A stretch of DNA of 64,000 nucleotides from positions 106,687-170,686 of the forward strand of contig NW_004440112.1 of assembly GCF_000330505.1 (NCBI RefSeq), given 5' to 3'. Within the stretch, counting starts at the first letter, position 1; every line of letters starts with the position of its first letter. This DNA is from Entamoeba invadens IP1 (lineage: Eukaryota > Evosea > Mastigamoebida > Endamoebidae). The position numbers and the translations under genes are program-made. Shown piece by piece: positions 31,698 through 43,419 of the stretch. The notes under the pieces were generated by a model, which saw only the letters and a list, made by a program, of their open reading frames with translations, did no database searches and was not told the origin of the DNA.

Positions 31698-32130
31698 TTA
31701 TAACTCATTTTGTTTATTTGAATGATATAAAAGATCAACCCTACACAAGGGAGACACCACAAAGTGTGAGTCGTCGAAAGTAGCTATCGATGCCTCCGAT
31801 AAGCGAGATCTCCCACCGGAATTTATACCGGTGGCTGGATAGGGTCTGGTAAACCCTAAAGGCAATATATTAGGAAGAGTAAGTCGAGCCTTGCCACCTC
31901 GCATCTTCGCCGTTCCAGCAAGTCCCAACTCTGTGTTTTCAAAGGCTTTGAAAAAAACGCTCTGAACTTAGAGAGTCAGATTGTCTCTCCATTCGATTTT
32001 CAAAACAAATTCTTGCCATTTGAATAGCACAGTACCACTATTTGACTTTGGCTTGGATAAAACCTGGTAATACCAGGTGCAAAGATGTGGGTTATAAAAG
32101 ATGACTCCTCGGCGCTATGTAGACTCTTTA
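31698..32130. ncRNA. Hairpin-rich GC-richer block, candidate SINE or structured RNA
   Basis: Stands out from the surroundings by base composition. It contains several perfect short hairpins: CCACCGG-8-CCGGTGG (31813-31834), AGGGT-7-ACCCT (31841-31857), GAGAG-9-CTCTC (31971-31989) and ACCTGGT-AAT-ACCAGGT (32062-32078). The minus strand has an open frame of 76 codons without a domain. No clear polymerase III boxes or flanking duplication seen. It could be an Entamoeba SINE/ERE-type repeat, a LINE end or a non-coding RNA gene. Confidence 0.4.
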
Positions 32131-35100
32131 AATGTTATAAGAGTAAAACATAATTGATTTCTTCTTATTTTAAGAATTATATTTTTTTTAAAAAATGTTA
32201 ATTAAAAACATGGGCTTATTATGATGATAATGAAAAAAATCAAATCCTTTTTTAAAAAACTCTGCTTTTTTAGCATTGTCATATTGAACTGAAATTCAAT
32301 ATTACTTAATGTCTTATTTATTTGTACAATTTTAAAAATACTTTTACCACAAACGATTTTTTTGCCGCAAATAAAAAACTCTTCAGTCTTTTTTAAATGC
32401 ATATATTTATGAAAAGTGGAAATTGTGTGACAGATAATAATTTAGTGACAAAACATCTTAAAAATTTTTTTCTTTTAAAAAATTTACAACTTATTTTTTT
32501 AACCTAAAAAATGGGACAATGACCAAAATAATAATATAAATAGTTTTAAAATTATTGGGTGATAAAGTATTTTTTTATAATTCTGTTTTGGTTTTGTTTC
32601 ATCTGAAAACTTATAATTCTACCTTATAATACTAACTTATTAAAAAGGGTCAATTGTCTTATTTTTGGTTGTGCTTGTATTGACCTAATTCGTATTTTTT
32701 ATGTCACTTCTTTCGAAATTGAAACGTTCATTATTTTTCACAAGAATAGAGTTTGACTATATTTATCATCTAAAGCGTCTGAGCTTATAGCTCACAAGTG
32801 CTGACCTATTTGCCTTATATTAATAAACTAAAATTTGGCATTTTCTTCTTTATGGAGGATTGTAGCTATGATTTTATTCTTACCCAAGGAAATCATCGTC
32901 AACCAATATTTATTATCATTGTTGTATTGGGCATAATGTTTCTATTTTTTTCATGGCTAAATAACTAATTGCAATACCATTTTCGTTTTTTTCTAATCTT
33001 TTTTTCAATTAACAATTAAAAATATAATAATAATTTATTATTTCGAGGACTAATTAAATGTATTTGTATTTCATTACAAGAAAGGAAAAAACTCAAGTAA
33101 AATGATGTTGGTTTTGATTCAAACGTGATAAACTTTTTTATTTAATTTATTTTTATCCTTATCACTTAATTATTATATGCCACCCTTTATTGTTTATCTG
33201 TGTAATAATAGGGTGGAAAAACCTGCTTTTGATATTTTTTGGTTAATAATGGTAAAATGTTTTCTAAATGTTATTTGATTTTATTTTTTTTATTTAAACA
33301 AAAAGAAAAAACATCATTTTCATTTTGCCTGAGCATTTTTTCGAAGTATTTAGAAGAAGGCCGTTACAGTCTATTTATATTACAATGAAAAGCTGAATTA
33401 TTACAGAATTTATTTGAAAGAAAACGGGAAACGGCATACAATAGTAAGACATATAACCAAATATACATAAATTTTTAATTAAATTTTATTATAATATATT
33501 AGTGTAGTAAACGCAGTGTTTATTAGTCTTATATCGTTTGAATTAACAAACCAAATTATCATCTTCGCAATCTGCCTCATCATCATCTTCCTTATCTTCA
33601 GAGCAATTTGTATCAAGTCTTTTTGTTATTGTTGTTTTTTGTGCTTTGTTTTGTCTTCATAAACACATGAGTTAAAGTCTAAGTTGTCATTGTCGTGGTT
33701 TTGATGTTGTTAAACATAATAAACAAACTGTTTGACCTTGCAACGAACAAGATAATTTGATATCGTCGCTTTTGGAGATCTCCTTATAAACCCTTATAAT
33801 TGGTAAAAAAAAGAACTTACATTATTTTCTAGATCATGTTTGCGATAAAACAATACCAAGTATGTAAATTTTGATTATTAGTAAAGTTAGTGCATGATAT
33901 AATTATGTTGTTTGGATATTGTCAAATGATAATAATTTTGTTTTTAAATGTTTAATCTATTGTTAATACATGGTTTATATTAAAATTAATGACATTGCGA
34001 AAGAAAAAAATGGAATTGTATTAAATAATAAATTAACTATTTATTATTATCGTTTAACCATTTATTAAACTAAAATCGTATTAATAAAATTAACTAATTT
34101 ACTATTAAATAATATTAAAAACCATAATTATCATTTTACTTATGCTCAAATCCGAATAGAATGAACATGAATTGATCCATTTGACACAACGTATCGAAGC
34201 CGTGGTTGTCGTTGTGTGTCTCTTTTGAACTTTCAAGTGTTAAATGGTTTTCATTACTTTTCAGACCCACCATTTGAATCAATTTTTGAAACAAGTTATA
34301 GTATATATTATATTTAATTTTTTAATGATTTTAGTTATTTTGTTCTTCTTTATAAAAGTATGTGCTAAAATCCCAAAATATTACATATATTTACTGTAAT
34401 AAAATGAACAATATTGTCCATCAAATAGTAAGAAAGTTGAAGATAATCATTTATTATAATCAGTGGATAAAGGTATAAAAACACATTTAAGATAAACAAC
34501 ACATCAACTTTCACTTTGGCACCAGGTCTTCTCAATAACGTATTGGGCTGATAACAGTCAATGTCTCCATGATATTTTCAACAATTTTTGTTGAAATGTA
34601 CTCTTGGGCAAGCATTTTGGCTGGCGGGAAAACCGCTTCACTACCATTTACTTGTTTTATTGTATAGAAAAATAACGTTTTTGGCATTTTGCCGATTTTT
34701 AAAATAAAAAATAATACGGTGGCGAAAACCCGCTTTAGATCTTTTTTTGTCTTTTCGTAACCAAATTATTATTGTATTATGATGAAAACTTATCCAATAA
34801 CCAAACATTGCCTTTTAAAATTGTGAAAAAATAGTGTGTTTTTTCTCGGCATACAAATATTTTTTAACCAAATGTATTAAATAACACACAAAAACACACA
34901 ATATACTTGAATTTATTCACCATACAGTAATGATTGCCGCACTTTCGGATCGTCCACAGTATCCTCCCAGTCTTTTTTATCATTTTTCTGCACGGCGGGA
35001 AAAACCGCTTTACTACCATTTACTGATAAAATTACTCACAATTTTAACCAAAGTTTCAATTTGCCTCAAATAATTGAGGTTTTGGTGGAAAAAAGCTAAA

Positions 35101-36168
35101 AAACCCGAGAAATTCTAACGGACATGTGCAGCGCCCTTTTACCGCTTCTGATAATTTACACAAAATTATCCGTCTTACATTGTTTTTATTGACCGATATT
35201 AATAAATTGCTTCGTTTATTTTATAAAAAGTTTAAAAAAAGCAAGTACAACGAAATAACGAGTCATTTATCGCTTGCTTGACAGGCACTTGAAAAACCGC
35301 TGAAAATGGATGCACTCACGTTCAGTTGGTGAGTAAATCCAAAGTGCGTTTTTCCAGTTTGGCAGTGAAATGCATTTCTGAGCGAATGAAGAATTTAACA
35401 AGAGGGGGTGTGAAATAAAGGTGCAGTCTGTCTTTGCTGAGAGACATTGAAAAGTGGTTTATTAAAAACATGTGCTGGCCCGTGTATTAACTATGTTGCT
35501 TGAGAGGTAATAGATTTGACTGTTGAGTATTTGTTTAATGGACGATTAAAAATTGAAAAAAAATATTAAGGAGTGAAAGGGGGTGTGAACAAAAGGTACA
35601 CTCGCGGCTAGTGTTTTTGGGTTTTTTATTTCTGCAAAAAAATTGAAAAAATATTTAATAAAAAGTTCATTATTTTTGATAAATTCTGAGTTGTTTTTTG
35701 GTTATTTTGGCTTCAAAGAACAGTTTCGAAGTCAATATTTCTTGCTCCTCCTTTTATCATTCGGCAAATTTAGCCTTTACTTTACATAAAAAATAATTCA
35801 CAAATTTCAATAACAAACATCGGCATCTTGAAAAAGTCGGAGAGACTCTTGTAAACCTTGTTTGAATCAAATCAAGGAAAAGGAAAAAACAAACTATACA
35901 AAAAACTATAATCATATTATCATTTTACTATTAAATTATCAAAAATGGTTTTTTTTCACCCCTTTATATTATTTTTAAATACATTTAAAATAGAATTAAA
36001 AAATATAATATAATTTAACGTGTAATGATTAAATAAACAAATAAACTGTAAACAAAAATGTGAAACTGGTCATTTATTTATAAAATATAGTTTTTAATAT
36101 AGTTCATTTTTTGTTAAAAAACAAAGAAAAAAACCTCAGTTATTTATTAGTAAAATTTTTAAAATTAA
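32131..36168. other. Long AT-rich region with gene relics only
   Basis: No intact gene. Traces: a minus-strand acidic tail CSEDKEDDDEADCEDDNLVC near 33545-33610; a block GGCGGGAAAACCGCTTCACTACCATTTACT (34626-34655) repeated with two changes at 34995-35024; and a second short repeat, GAGGGGGTGTGAAATAAAGGTGCA near 35402 against AAGGGGGTGTGAACAAAAGGTACA near 35577. After the 34.99-kb copy the minus strand reads FPAVQKNDKKDWEDTVDDPK then a stop, a protein end of unknown origin. Confidence 0.5.
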
Positions 36169-36170
36169 TA

Positions 36171-36512
36171 CAGTCTTATTTGGTTGTTTTTGTCTTGTAA
36201 ATAATTAAATTTTTCTGTTTTTTTTTCAATTTTTATCAATTTTAAATATATTTAATCCTAAAAATCCAATAATTATCTAGTAAAATAAAGGAATTTCTCT
36301 TCTAATTAACGAAAATTGTCTTTTTATTTTTGAAAATTATCCATAATATCATAAATTATCCCTATTTAATCCAATATTTTCCAATTAATTGTAATTATCT
36401 AGACACAATAGATAATTATATTAATTATTAAATTTTATCAACAATATTATACAACATTATCTTTATTAAAATGAAATTATCCACATTTTATTTAAATCAA
36501 AAATAAAAACAA
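36171..36512 (+). repeat. Left inverted repeat of mariner-like copy 2
   Basis: Near-identical to the complement of 38009-38349. Rich in TTATCC/AATTATC words. Confidence 0.9.
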
Positions 36513-36670
36513 CAAAAATGTTTATTGATAACATTTTTTTATAATTTAAAAAATAATTATTTTGGTTGACAGGATATTTTTAATAATAAAAAAATATCAT
36601 TCGAAATATCAAAAAGAAACCAACTTATAAATTATCTCGACTAAATAATTTCTGCAACGCTCTAATGAGG

Positions 36671-37952
36671 CTACAACATCTGAGGTTTCAAATGAAGTGA
36701 ACGCATTACTAAGTTTTCCAGTAAAGATTCAAGTGTTGTCCATGAACGTATTACTCGTTCTGCTCTTCGTTTCCAAATTCCAAATATATTTTCTATGGGA
36801 TTTAACTCTGGCGAGTATGCGGCGTTAAACACTACACAGTGACGAGTGCCAACAACAAGTTCCTCAATGTCGTTGTGTATTCCACAGTTATCACACCAAA
36901 AAACAACTCGAACGTTTCTCTGATCATAATATTGCATGAGTCTTTTAAAATACGCATTGAACAAAAGCTTGTCGTTAATTCCATTAACAATATCACAATA
37001 ACTCATTCCGTTTACATCTATTGCACATACACTTGTCAATCGAAGCCCCCTTTTACTTTTTTGTTATAAAGACCTTCTTTCCACGTTCACTCCATCCGTA
37101 CACATTCGTCGTAGCTGTTTTCCACGAAGTTTCGTCCAAACACACCCACGAATATCCCTCACACATTCTTGCGGACAATTTTTGAATGGCAGTTATTCTT
37201 TTGTCTTTGTTTACTTCCGAGTTCGATTCAGCACCTCTTGTAGTCTCTCTTTTAAAACTCAATATTGGAAGTTCTCTGTCTTCATAAACACCAGTTTTTC
37301 CTCTCATAAAATTTGTAATAGACGTAATAGATGGAACGATCTTGTTTTTCTCTTCCATTTTTTTGTCTATTCTTACAATAATTTCCGGGTGCTCAACAAT
37401 TTCTTTAAACGTTTCTTCTCGGATTTCTACAATGTCTTCGACATTTACAATGTCATCCATTACCATCATTCCCATTATGTATTCTCTCATCTGATGCACC
37501 TTTGTCGTAGAGTCATTCTCCAAAAGTCTTCCTACCTATACTTGATATGGAGTCACACGACTTTTTTGTTATAATGATTTTTTGGCAATATACTATCCCC
37601 CTTTCTCAACTTGATCAACAATGACTTACAATTGTCGTTTTGAATAACACAATTGGAGGCATATTCGCCTAGTTGCCATTCATCTCCATTTTTTTCTCCA
37701 AAATGCGATTAGCCTTTTTTCGCCTCTAATGCAATTCTTATATACGGGTTTCTAGGTTTGGTAATACTCGTTGACAATGGAATGGGTCCCTCTCTAATCA
37801 TTTTTAGTCTTCTTCATTTTTTGGGGGGGCGGCATTGGTTCAATAAATAGAACCGAGGTTGTACTTGTTGAAGGATTACCAGGAAGTGGTTCTGGTGCGC
37901 TATCTATAAATTGTTCTCTAACAACATGTTCTCTTGCGTTTATGTAAACCAT
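36671..37952 (-). pseudogene. Tc1/mariner-like (DD32E) transposase, frameshifted
   Basis: Starts at the ATG at 37952 (MVYINAREHVV) with a Pro-rich stretch like copy 1. A broken central part follows, then the open stretch 37053-37523 containing YSWVCLDETSWK (first Asp). A frameshift in the A/G homopolymer at about 37045-37055 leads to a final frame with VVFWCDNCGIH (second Asp) and SPELNPIENIFG (Glu), again 32 residues apart. Additional stops lie at about 37560-37800. Same family as 5146-6505 but clearly diverged in sequence. Confidence 0.85.
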
Positions 37953-38008
37953 AGCCGAGTTACTTATTTTATTTTTAATAAAAAGTTGTTTTTTAAAAAA
38001 AGGATGCT

Positions 38009-38349
38009 TTGTTTTTATTTTTGATTTAAATAAAATGTGGATAATTTCATTTTAATAAAGATAATGTTGTATAATATTGTTGATAAAATTTAATAATTAA
38101 TATAATTATCTATTGTGTCTAGATAATTACAATTAATTGGAAAATATTGGATTAAATAGGGATAATTTATGATATTATGGATAATTTTCAAAAATAAAAA
38201 GACAATTTTCGTTAATTAGAAGAGAAATTCCTTTATTTTACTAGATAATTATTGGATTTTTAGGATTAAATATATTTAAAATTGATAAAAATTGAAAAAA
38301 AACAGAAAAATTTAATTATTTACAAGACAAAAACAACCAAATAAGACTG
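38009..38349 (-). repeat. Right inverted repeat of mariner-like copy 2
   Basis: Complement of 36171-36512. It ends AATAAGACTG followed by TA. Confidence 0.9.
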
Positions 38350-38351
38350 TA

Positions 38352-39489
38352 TTTTACTTTGAAAGCCGCGTTTTTTAAGACAAACAATAAATTTGTGTAA
38401 TTATATATTTCAAAATAAAAATAATAAAACACAATGACCAAAAAATCACAATAAAAAGGTTTGTTTGTTAAAGAAAACACTCAAGAGTGCAGCCAAAGCT
38501 TCAGCTAAGCGGAAACTTATGATTCTATAACGAAACTTTTTGGAGTGTCAGGATGGTATAATTTAAAACTTAAGAAAAGTAAACAACAGTTTCTATTAAA
38601 AAAGGTCACTTTATTGGTCATTATTTATTACTTAAGTTTATTCGTCAATGCATTATGTTATAATTCGAATTTTGTATTTTTTGTATCATTAATAATTAAT
38701 TAATTATTTCATTTAAGTCTGTGTTGGTCTAAAATCAACAGAGCTTTTATAATGAAATATTTGTTAGCAGCAGAACACCCAAACAAATAGCCGCGGTTTG
38801 ATTTAAAAAATCTTTGAAAGATTTTGCAATTTTAAATTCTATTTTACACATTTTTTAATAAGTATAAAAAATATTTAAAAATAATATGGTACTGTGGATA
38901 CTAATTCAACATTTTTAAGGCCAAACAATCACAAAATATGAGTAAATTGGTGTTAAGAAAATTATTGGTAGTACCAACTTTTTGTTAACAGTTTATATAT
39001 ATAATATTTTATCATACAATTTATTTACAAAAACATATTCATATATAAGGGTATGGGAAAAACCCATCAAATTGTCTTAAACCCCTCAAGCTTCAAAAAA
39101 CATTAATTACGATGTCATCCCGAAGAAGTACGATAAAAATTGGACAATAAGAAATGTTGTATAACAAAAACAAAATATAAAAATAAAAATAAAAATCATA
39201 GAAAATACATTTGGTTATAACTGTTCAAAACATGATCATAACAAGTCGCGTCTCGCGTAAAACCACAAGAAGTGACATCGGAGAATAAGTTTCAAGAACG
39301 CGGTTGTGGAGTTGGCTTGCAATCGTTATCCGAAAATATTGTTTCTAAATATAAAATATTTTTTTCTGGTTTCGACCAATCAATTGACGATTTGAGGGGT
39401 TTTAAAAAACTATAGGGGTTTCGAACAGACTTGTAATTAAAACATTTAAATTGTGATTATTTGTCAATTAATAATCCAAAATTAATGAA
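38352..39489. other. Intergenic region downstream of the expansin-like gene
   Basis: No intact gene. A short plus-strand relic KKTLKSAAKASAKRKLMIL (about 38470-38530) and a phrase FFSGFDQSIDDLRGFKKL (about 39360-39412) look protein-like but cannot be assigned. Confidence 0.45.
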
Positions 39490-41091
39490 TTAAAGAAAAA
39501 GTACGACAACTATTAGAGTAACCACTAACACAACATTTGTTTGAACACTCCCTTCTTTTGTTTCAGTACCACTATTGGTACTTTCATCATTAATATTACT
39601 CTCGCTGTTTATATTACTTTCATCATTCGTTTTACTTTCACTGTTTATATTACTATCATTATCTGTTTTACTTTCACTATTGGTACCACTCCCATTATCC
39701 CAGCACATTGCAATATCCGGAGCGTCTTCATTTTTGATTAAAGTGACCTCATCGAACGAATAAGTGTTTGTTGATGAATTCTGGTTTATAGCAGTAAACC
39801 CCCAGAAACTATTATTGGTGATATTCAGTTCTGAAAACAAGAATTTGTAGTAAGTCCACGTGTTCTTTTTGACGGGCACAAACTTGTCAGCTCCCGTCGT
39901 TTTATAAGCTCTGACCAATAAGCTTCTTTCAGAGTCCACCGTCCCTCTCACGTAGAATTGAATTGCGCTGTATTGGTCTGCTCTTGCCGCAAAATTAGTC
40001 GCAAGTTGTAAAGCGCCGAATGCGTCTGCGGTCATGTCAATGCAATATTTACCGACTTTTGGACTATTCGTCGATTTAAAGTTGATTGTCGACTTATACG
40101 ACCAGTTGTTATAGACTCCAATAATACTATCTTGGTACAACACACTGTAGTCGTCCCACAAAGTACAGCACTCCGGCTCATTCTTTGGTTTTGTGATCTT
40201 TTGAAGTGTTTCCACATTATAAAATAGCCCATCTGCGACTTTGAAATTGCCATCTGCGACGTTCACGGCACCACCTGTTGTATTTGTCACTGTCACAGTG
40301 ACAAAGTCGTCATTGATTGAATAGATTTTTAAGGTGATTGGCGTCTTCAATGAGTAGAAATACGTTTTCCCAGGCTGTAACATTTGGAACTCCCAAGTGT
40401 TGTACCACGTTCTGTTTAATGAAACAAAATCAGTGATCAAATCCGAGTCTTTCATTAAGACACTTTTGACGCCAATGTAGTGGTCATTCACTACAAAAGC
40501 AAACCACGCCGGGTTCGAACTTTTATAATTGACAGTTTTAATTTTGGTGCCTTCGGGATAGTCGCAGGCGACCATTCTGAACGTCACATTGACCATCCCA
40601 TGTTCAGCAACATACTGCTGTGCATTACTGTGAAGATCGAAGTGTATCATATCACCTTGACATGGGATATTGTCCGCATTGGCTGGACATGAATCTTCTA
40701 CACGAAAACGCAAGGTACCGACCGGTCCTACCATTTCATAACATACCCCACATTTGGTGGCATTGTTGTAAAAAGCCCAATTGGGCGCGGCACCAAACAT
40801 GTAGCCAGGAAGAACCACTTCTTCTGTTTTTGGACCAAAGGAACAGGAACCACCCTTTTCCCATCCAACATAACTTGTGATACGACCTTTTGTACATGAA
40901 GAAAGAGGTGTAAGCGTGGCGGTTTTACTGCTCATCATTTTGGTGTATAAATTACTTGAAACTTGTGCGGTAATTTCTTCATAAGAAGGTGAGGTTTGTT
41001 CTTGTGTGTATTTCTCGACTTTCTCTTCAATTCGACAAAGTTTGGAATTTGAGAATTGAATGAATAATAACACAGCTAATAAAATGATCAT
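39490..41091 (-). CDS. Expansin-like secreted protein, probably GPI-anchored
   Basis: Intact, 533 residues. A signal peptide (MIILLAVLLFIQFSNS) is followed by a double-psi beta-barrel domain at about residues 65-170, with GRITSYVGWEKGGSCSFG, ATKCGVCYEMVGP, RVEDSCP and MIHFDLHSNA. The last matches the expansin HFDL box. The second expansin domain follows (SSNPAWFAFVVNDHYIGVKS, to about 265), then a further beta-rich, possibly carbohydrate-binding domain (about 305-455), a Ser/Asn/Glu-rich repeat (SESKTNDESNINSES) and a hydrophobic C-terminus (VVLVVTLIVVVLFL) typical of GPI addition. Expansins loosen polysaccharide without hydrolysis; here it could act on bacterial, plant or cyst-wall glycans. 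An initiator-like ACAAATTCA lies just upstream of the ATG. Confidence 0.9.
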   Translation of the reverse strand: MIILLAVLLFIQFSNSKLCRIEEKVEKYTQEQTSPSYEEITAQVSSNLYTKMMSSKTATLTPLSSCTKGRITSYVGWEKGGSCSFGPKTEEVVLPGYMFGAAPNWAFYNNATKCGVCYEMVGPVGTLRFRVEDSCPANADNIPCQGDMIHFDLHSNAQQYVAEHGMVNVTFRMVACDYPEGTKIKTVNYKSSNPAWFAFVVNDHYIGVKSVLMKDSDLITDFVSLNRTWYNTWEFQMLQPGKTYFYSLKTPITLKIYSINDDFVTVTVTNTTGGAVNVADGNFKVADGLFYNVETLQKITKPKNEPECCTLWDDYSVLYQDSIIGVYNNWSYKSTINFKSTNSPKVGKYCIDMTADAFGALQLATNFAARADQYSAIQFYVRGTVDSERSLLVRAYKTTGADKFVPVKKNTWTYYKFLFSELNITNNSFWGFTAINQNSSTNTYSFDEVTLIKNEDAPDIAMCWDNGSGTNSESKTDNDSNINSESKTNDESNINSESNINDESTNSGTETKEGSVQTNVVLVVTLIVVVLFL

Positions 41092-41913
41092 TATTGAATT
41101 TGTAGAATTATTCGGTTTTTTATTTTGATTATTGGAATTTTCACCGTTTATGAAAAAATATATTTGAAAAGTAATGCATAAAATATCTTTATTTTCAGTA
41201 ATTCAAAATAATAATTATATTTGTTGTCAAGTTTTGTTTACATAAACTATAATTAATAATATTTTTATTATATATTATAGTTGACATCTTAAATTATTAT
41301 TACCTTTAATTTAATAAGGTGGTAATTATAGCAGTCGTTATTGAACTAAAACATGTTTTTTATAAAGCAAATAATTGATGTAAAATCAATTCGTTGTTTT
41401 CGATTATTGACAATATTTTGGTTTATTACTGAAAAAAATATCAAATATTATATTTTTATTAAAAATTACTAATTTCAAAATAAATTTAAAAAATTAATTT
41501 TGGCATCTTTTATAGATTTTTGTAAATTTATAATTTATGATATTTTATGGAAGTATTTCTTCGGCAAAATTGACACATCCCGAAACTACAGTTTCATATA
41601 TACTAATAATCACGTTATGTTTGTGTTAATAAATGTATTATTATATTATTAAAATTGTTATAACAATGCTATTTATATTATAATATATTTTTTGTGGTTA
41701 ATCAGTACTATAAAGTTCTAGAATATAAAGTTTTGGTTTTTAATTTACTTGATTTTTATTAAATTTTTAAATAATTATTTGATATAACATTTAAACCATA
41801 GTTAATAATAATATTTATTATATATTATAGTTAAATATTTTTATTTGGTCAATACTAAAAATATCATTAACGAACTAATTAAAACTATAGTTATTTTTTT
41901 ATTAAATAGAAGT
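41092..41913. other. AT-rich intergenic region
   Basis: Nothing identifiable beyond the promoter zone of the expansin-like gene at its left end. Confidence 0.6.
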
Positions 41914-43419
41914 TTATTGCAACACACATTTTTCATGTTGTTGTTTCTGTAGTTCAAAATCTTCCACTTCTTGGCAATTTTCGTCCACAAGTGGCTCAAC
42001 AATTTTATTAAACGTTTCGACCATTCCATTAAATCCAATGATTTCTTTAATTTTGTTATCTGACACGACTCTTTTTAGACTTTTAGGTGCTCTGATTGTA
42101 TCGACATTTGAATCAACAATTTCAAGCAGTTCAAGTTGACACTTTGACAAATCAAAATACTTTTCTGACGTCTTCTCGATGACAAGTTTAGTTGTGCACA
42201 TTGGCAAATCGATTTCACAATATGAACCGATGGTGCCATTTCTGAAATCACTCAACACAATTTCTTTCAAGTAGATACAATCACTCCAATTTCTTAAACT
42301 TTCCGTCTTTAAAAATTCCAATTTTTGTGGTAATTGGTCTACTAAATTACCGCGGACGTCCAAGTATTTTATACCCTCCAAATTGGCTTTAGAAACACAT
42401 TCATTTTTGACTTTCATTTCGAGTTTCTCTACAGTGCTTGGCATTTTTAAATTGACTGAATTACATGGTTGGAAGACGGTGAGTGCTGTTAGACTAGTTA
42501 CTTGAGTCAAGTCAATGTCTCCTCCAATGTTTGGTTCTTTCAAATTCAATTCCATCAAATAATACTTTTCATGGTTTTTGAGTACCTCTTCAACATGTCC
42601 TGGACGTTTTAAACAGCTATATGTGTATATCATCTTTTCCTTTGTTAAATCTTCTTTAATTTCAAAGTCGTCTTCTTTGTGTTGCATGAACTTTGTAGTC
42701 AAAAATATGACGTTTTTATATTTCAAATCAAGCGTTTCTATGTCGTCTGGAAGGTCAGTCACAAAGTAAAATTTGATGTTTTCTAACACTGAAAATTTGG
42801 AACAAAATTTGTGGAGCAAAAGAATACCAGTGTCTCTGACTTGTGGCCCATTTTTGGTGAAATCAAAGCGATTTGGATCATCACAGAACATGTGAAATGT
42901 CTCAAGTTTCGATTTTTCAAAATTCGAAAAATCGATAAAGGTGAAGTCACAGACGAATACCCACCCATTAATAGTCCACTTATTCTGTGTGGCTTCGGTG
43001 TATATTTTGAGGTGCTTCAAATTTGGAAATTTGGCGATATCAAAGTGTTCGCAGCGACTCGCACTGACATCATTTTGACTTGAAGAAAAAATGACTTTGA
43101 GTGAAACGATTTTAGGAAGAAGATCTTTTTGAGAAAGTAAACTATGAAACATGGAAATGTTAATTGTCAACTCGAGGAGATCTGCTATGTTAAAATAAGA
43201 GGTGTTTCGAAGATAAATGGAGCAAAGTGTCTCATGTTTTGTATGGGAAAACAATTTTAATTCTTGTTCAAGTGTTTTGTGTGAATAAAAAGGATTAATT
43301 CTGAGCATTGTAAAAGCAGTGTTACAGTCTTTTGATATTAAGAGAAATACTCTTAATGTGTTCAGACTGTCAAGGTATAAAATCACATTCATTAAGTAGA
43401 CGCGTTCTAATTTGACCAT
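41914..43419 (-). CDS. Leucine-rich-repeat protein with F-box-like N-terminus
   Basis: Intact, 501 residues. The N-terminal 45 residues (MVKLERVYLMNVILYLDSLN then FLLISKDCNTAFTMLRINPF) match the F-box-like leader seen on many Entamoeba LRR proteins. The body has irregular leucine-rich units, e.g. LPKIVSLKVIFSS, FPNLKHLKIYTE, LTALTVFQPCNS and CQLELLEIVDSN, rather than the regular 23-residue BspA repeat. No signal peptide or membrane segment, so probably cytosolic. The C-terminus is polar and acidic. A scaffolding or substrate-recognition role is inference. Confidence 0.8.
   Translation of the reverse strand: MVKLERVYLMNVILYLDSLNTLRVFLLISKDCNTAFTMLRINPFYSHKTLEQELKLFSHTKHETLCSIYLRNTSYFNIADLLELTINISMFHSLLSQKDLLPKIVSLKVIFSSSQNDVSASRCEHFDIAKFPNLKHLKIYTEATQNKWTINGWVFVCDFTFIDFSNFEKSKLETFHMFCDDPNRFDFTKNGPQVRDTGILLLHKFCSKFSVLENIKFYFVTDLPDDIETLDLKYKNVIFLTTKFMQHKEDDFEIKEDLTKEKMIYTYSCLKRPGHVEEVLKNHEKYYLMELNLKEPNIGGDIDLTQVTSLTALTVFQPCNSVNLKMPSTVEKLEMKVKNECVSKANLEGIKYLDVRGNLVDQLPQKLEFLKTESLRNWSDCIYLKEIVLSDFRNGTIGSYCEIDLPMCTTKLVIEKTSEKYFDLSKCQLELLEIVDSNVDTIRAPKSLKRVVSDNKIKEIIGFNGMVETFNKIVEPLVDENCQEVEDFELQKQQHEKCVLQ

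Larger units (their letters stand above)
36171..38349 (-). mobile_element. Tc1/mariner-like element, copy 2, with 342-bp inverted repeats
   Basis: A 2179-bp unit starting CAGTCTTATTTGGTTG and ending in its complement, exactly flanked by TA (36169-36170 and 38350-38351). The inverted repeats (36171-36512 and 38009-38349) are almost identical, suggesting a recent insertion. They contain many copies of the word ATTATC/GATAAT that could serve as subterminal transposase sites. It carries one transposase gene of the same family as copy 1. Confidence 0.9.

Noticed and set aside
39081..39432. Possible MITE with AAACCCCT ends
   Set aside because: Only eight bases match at the two ends and no target duplication is visible.
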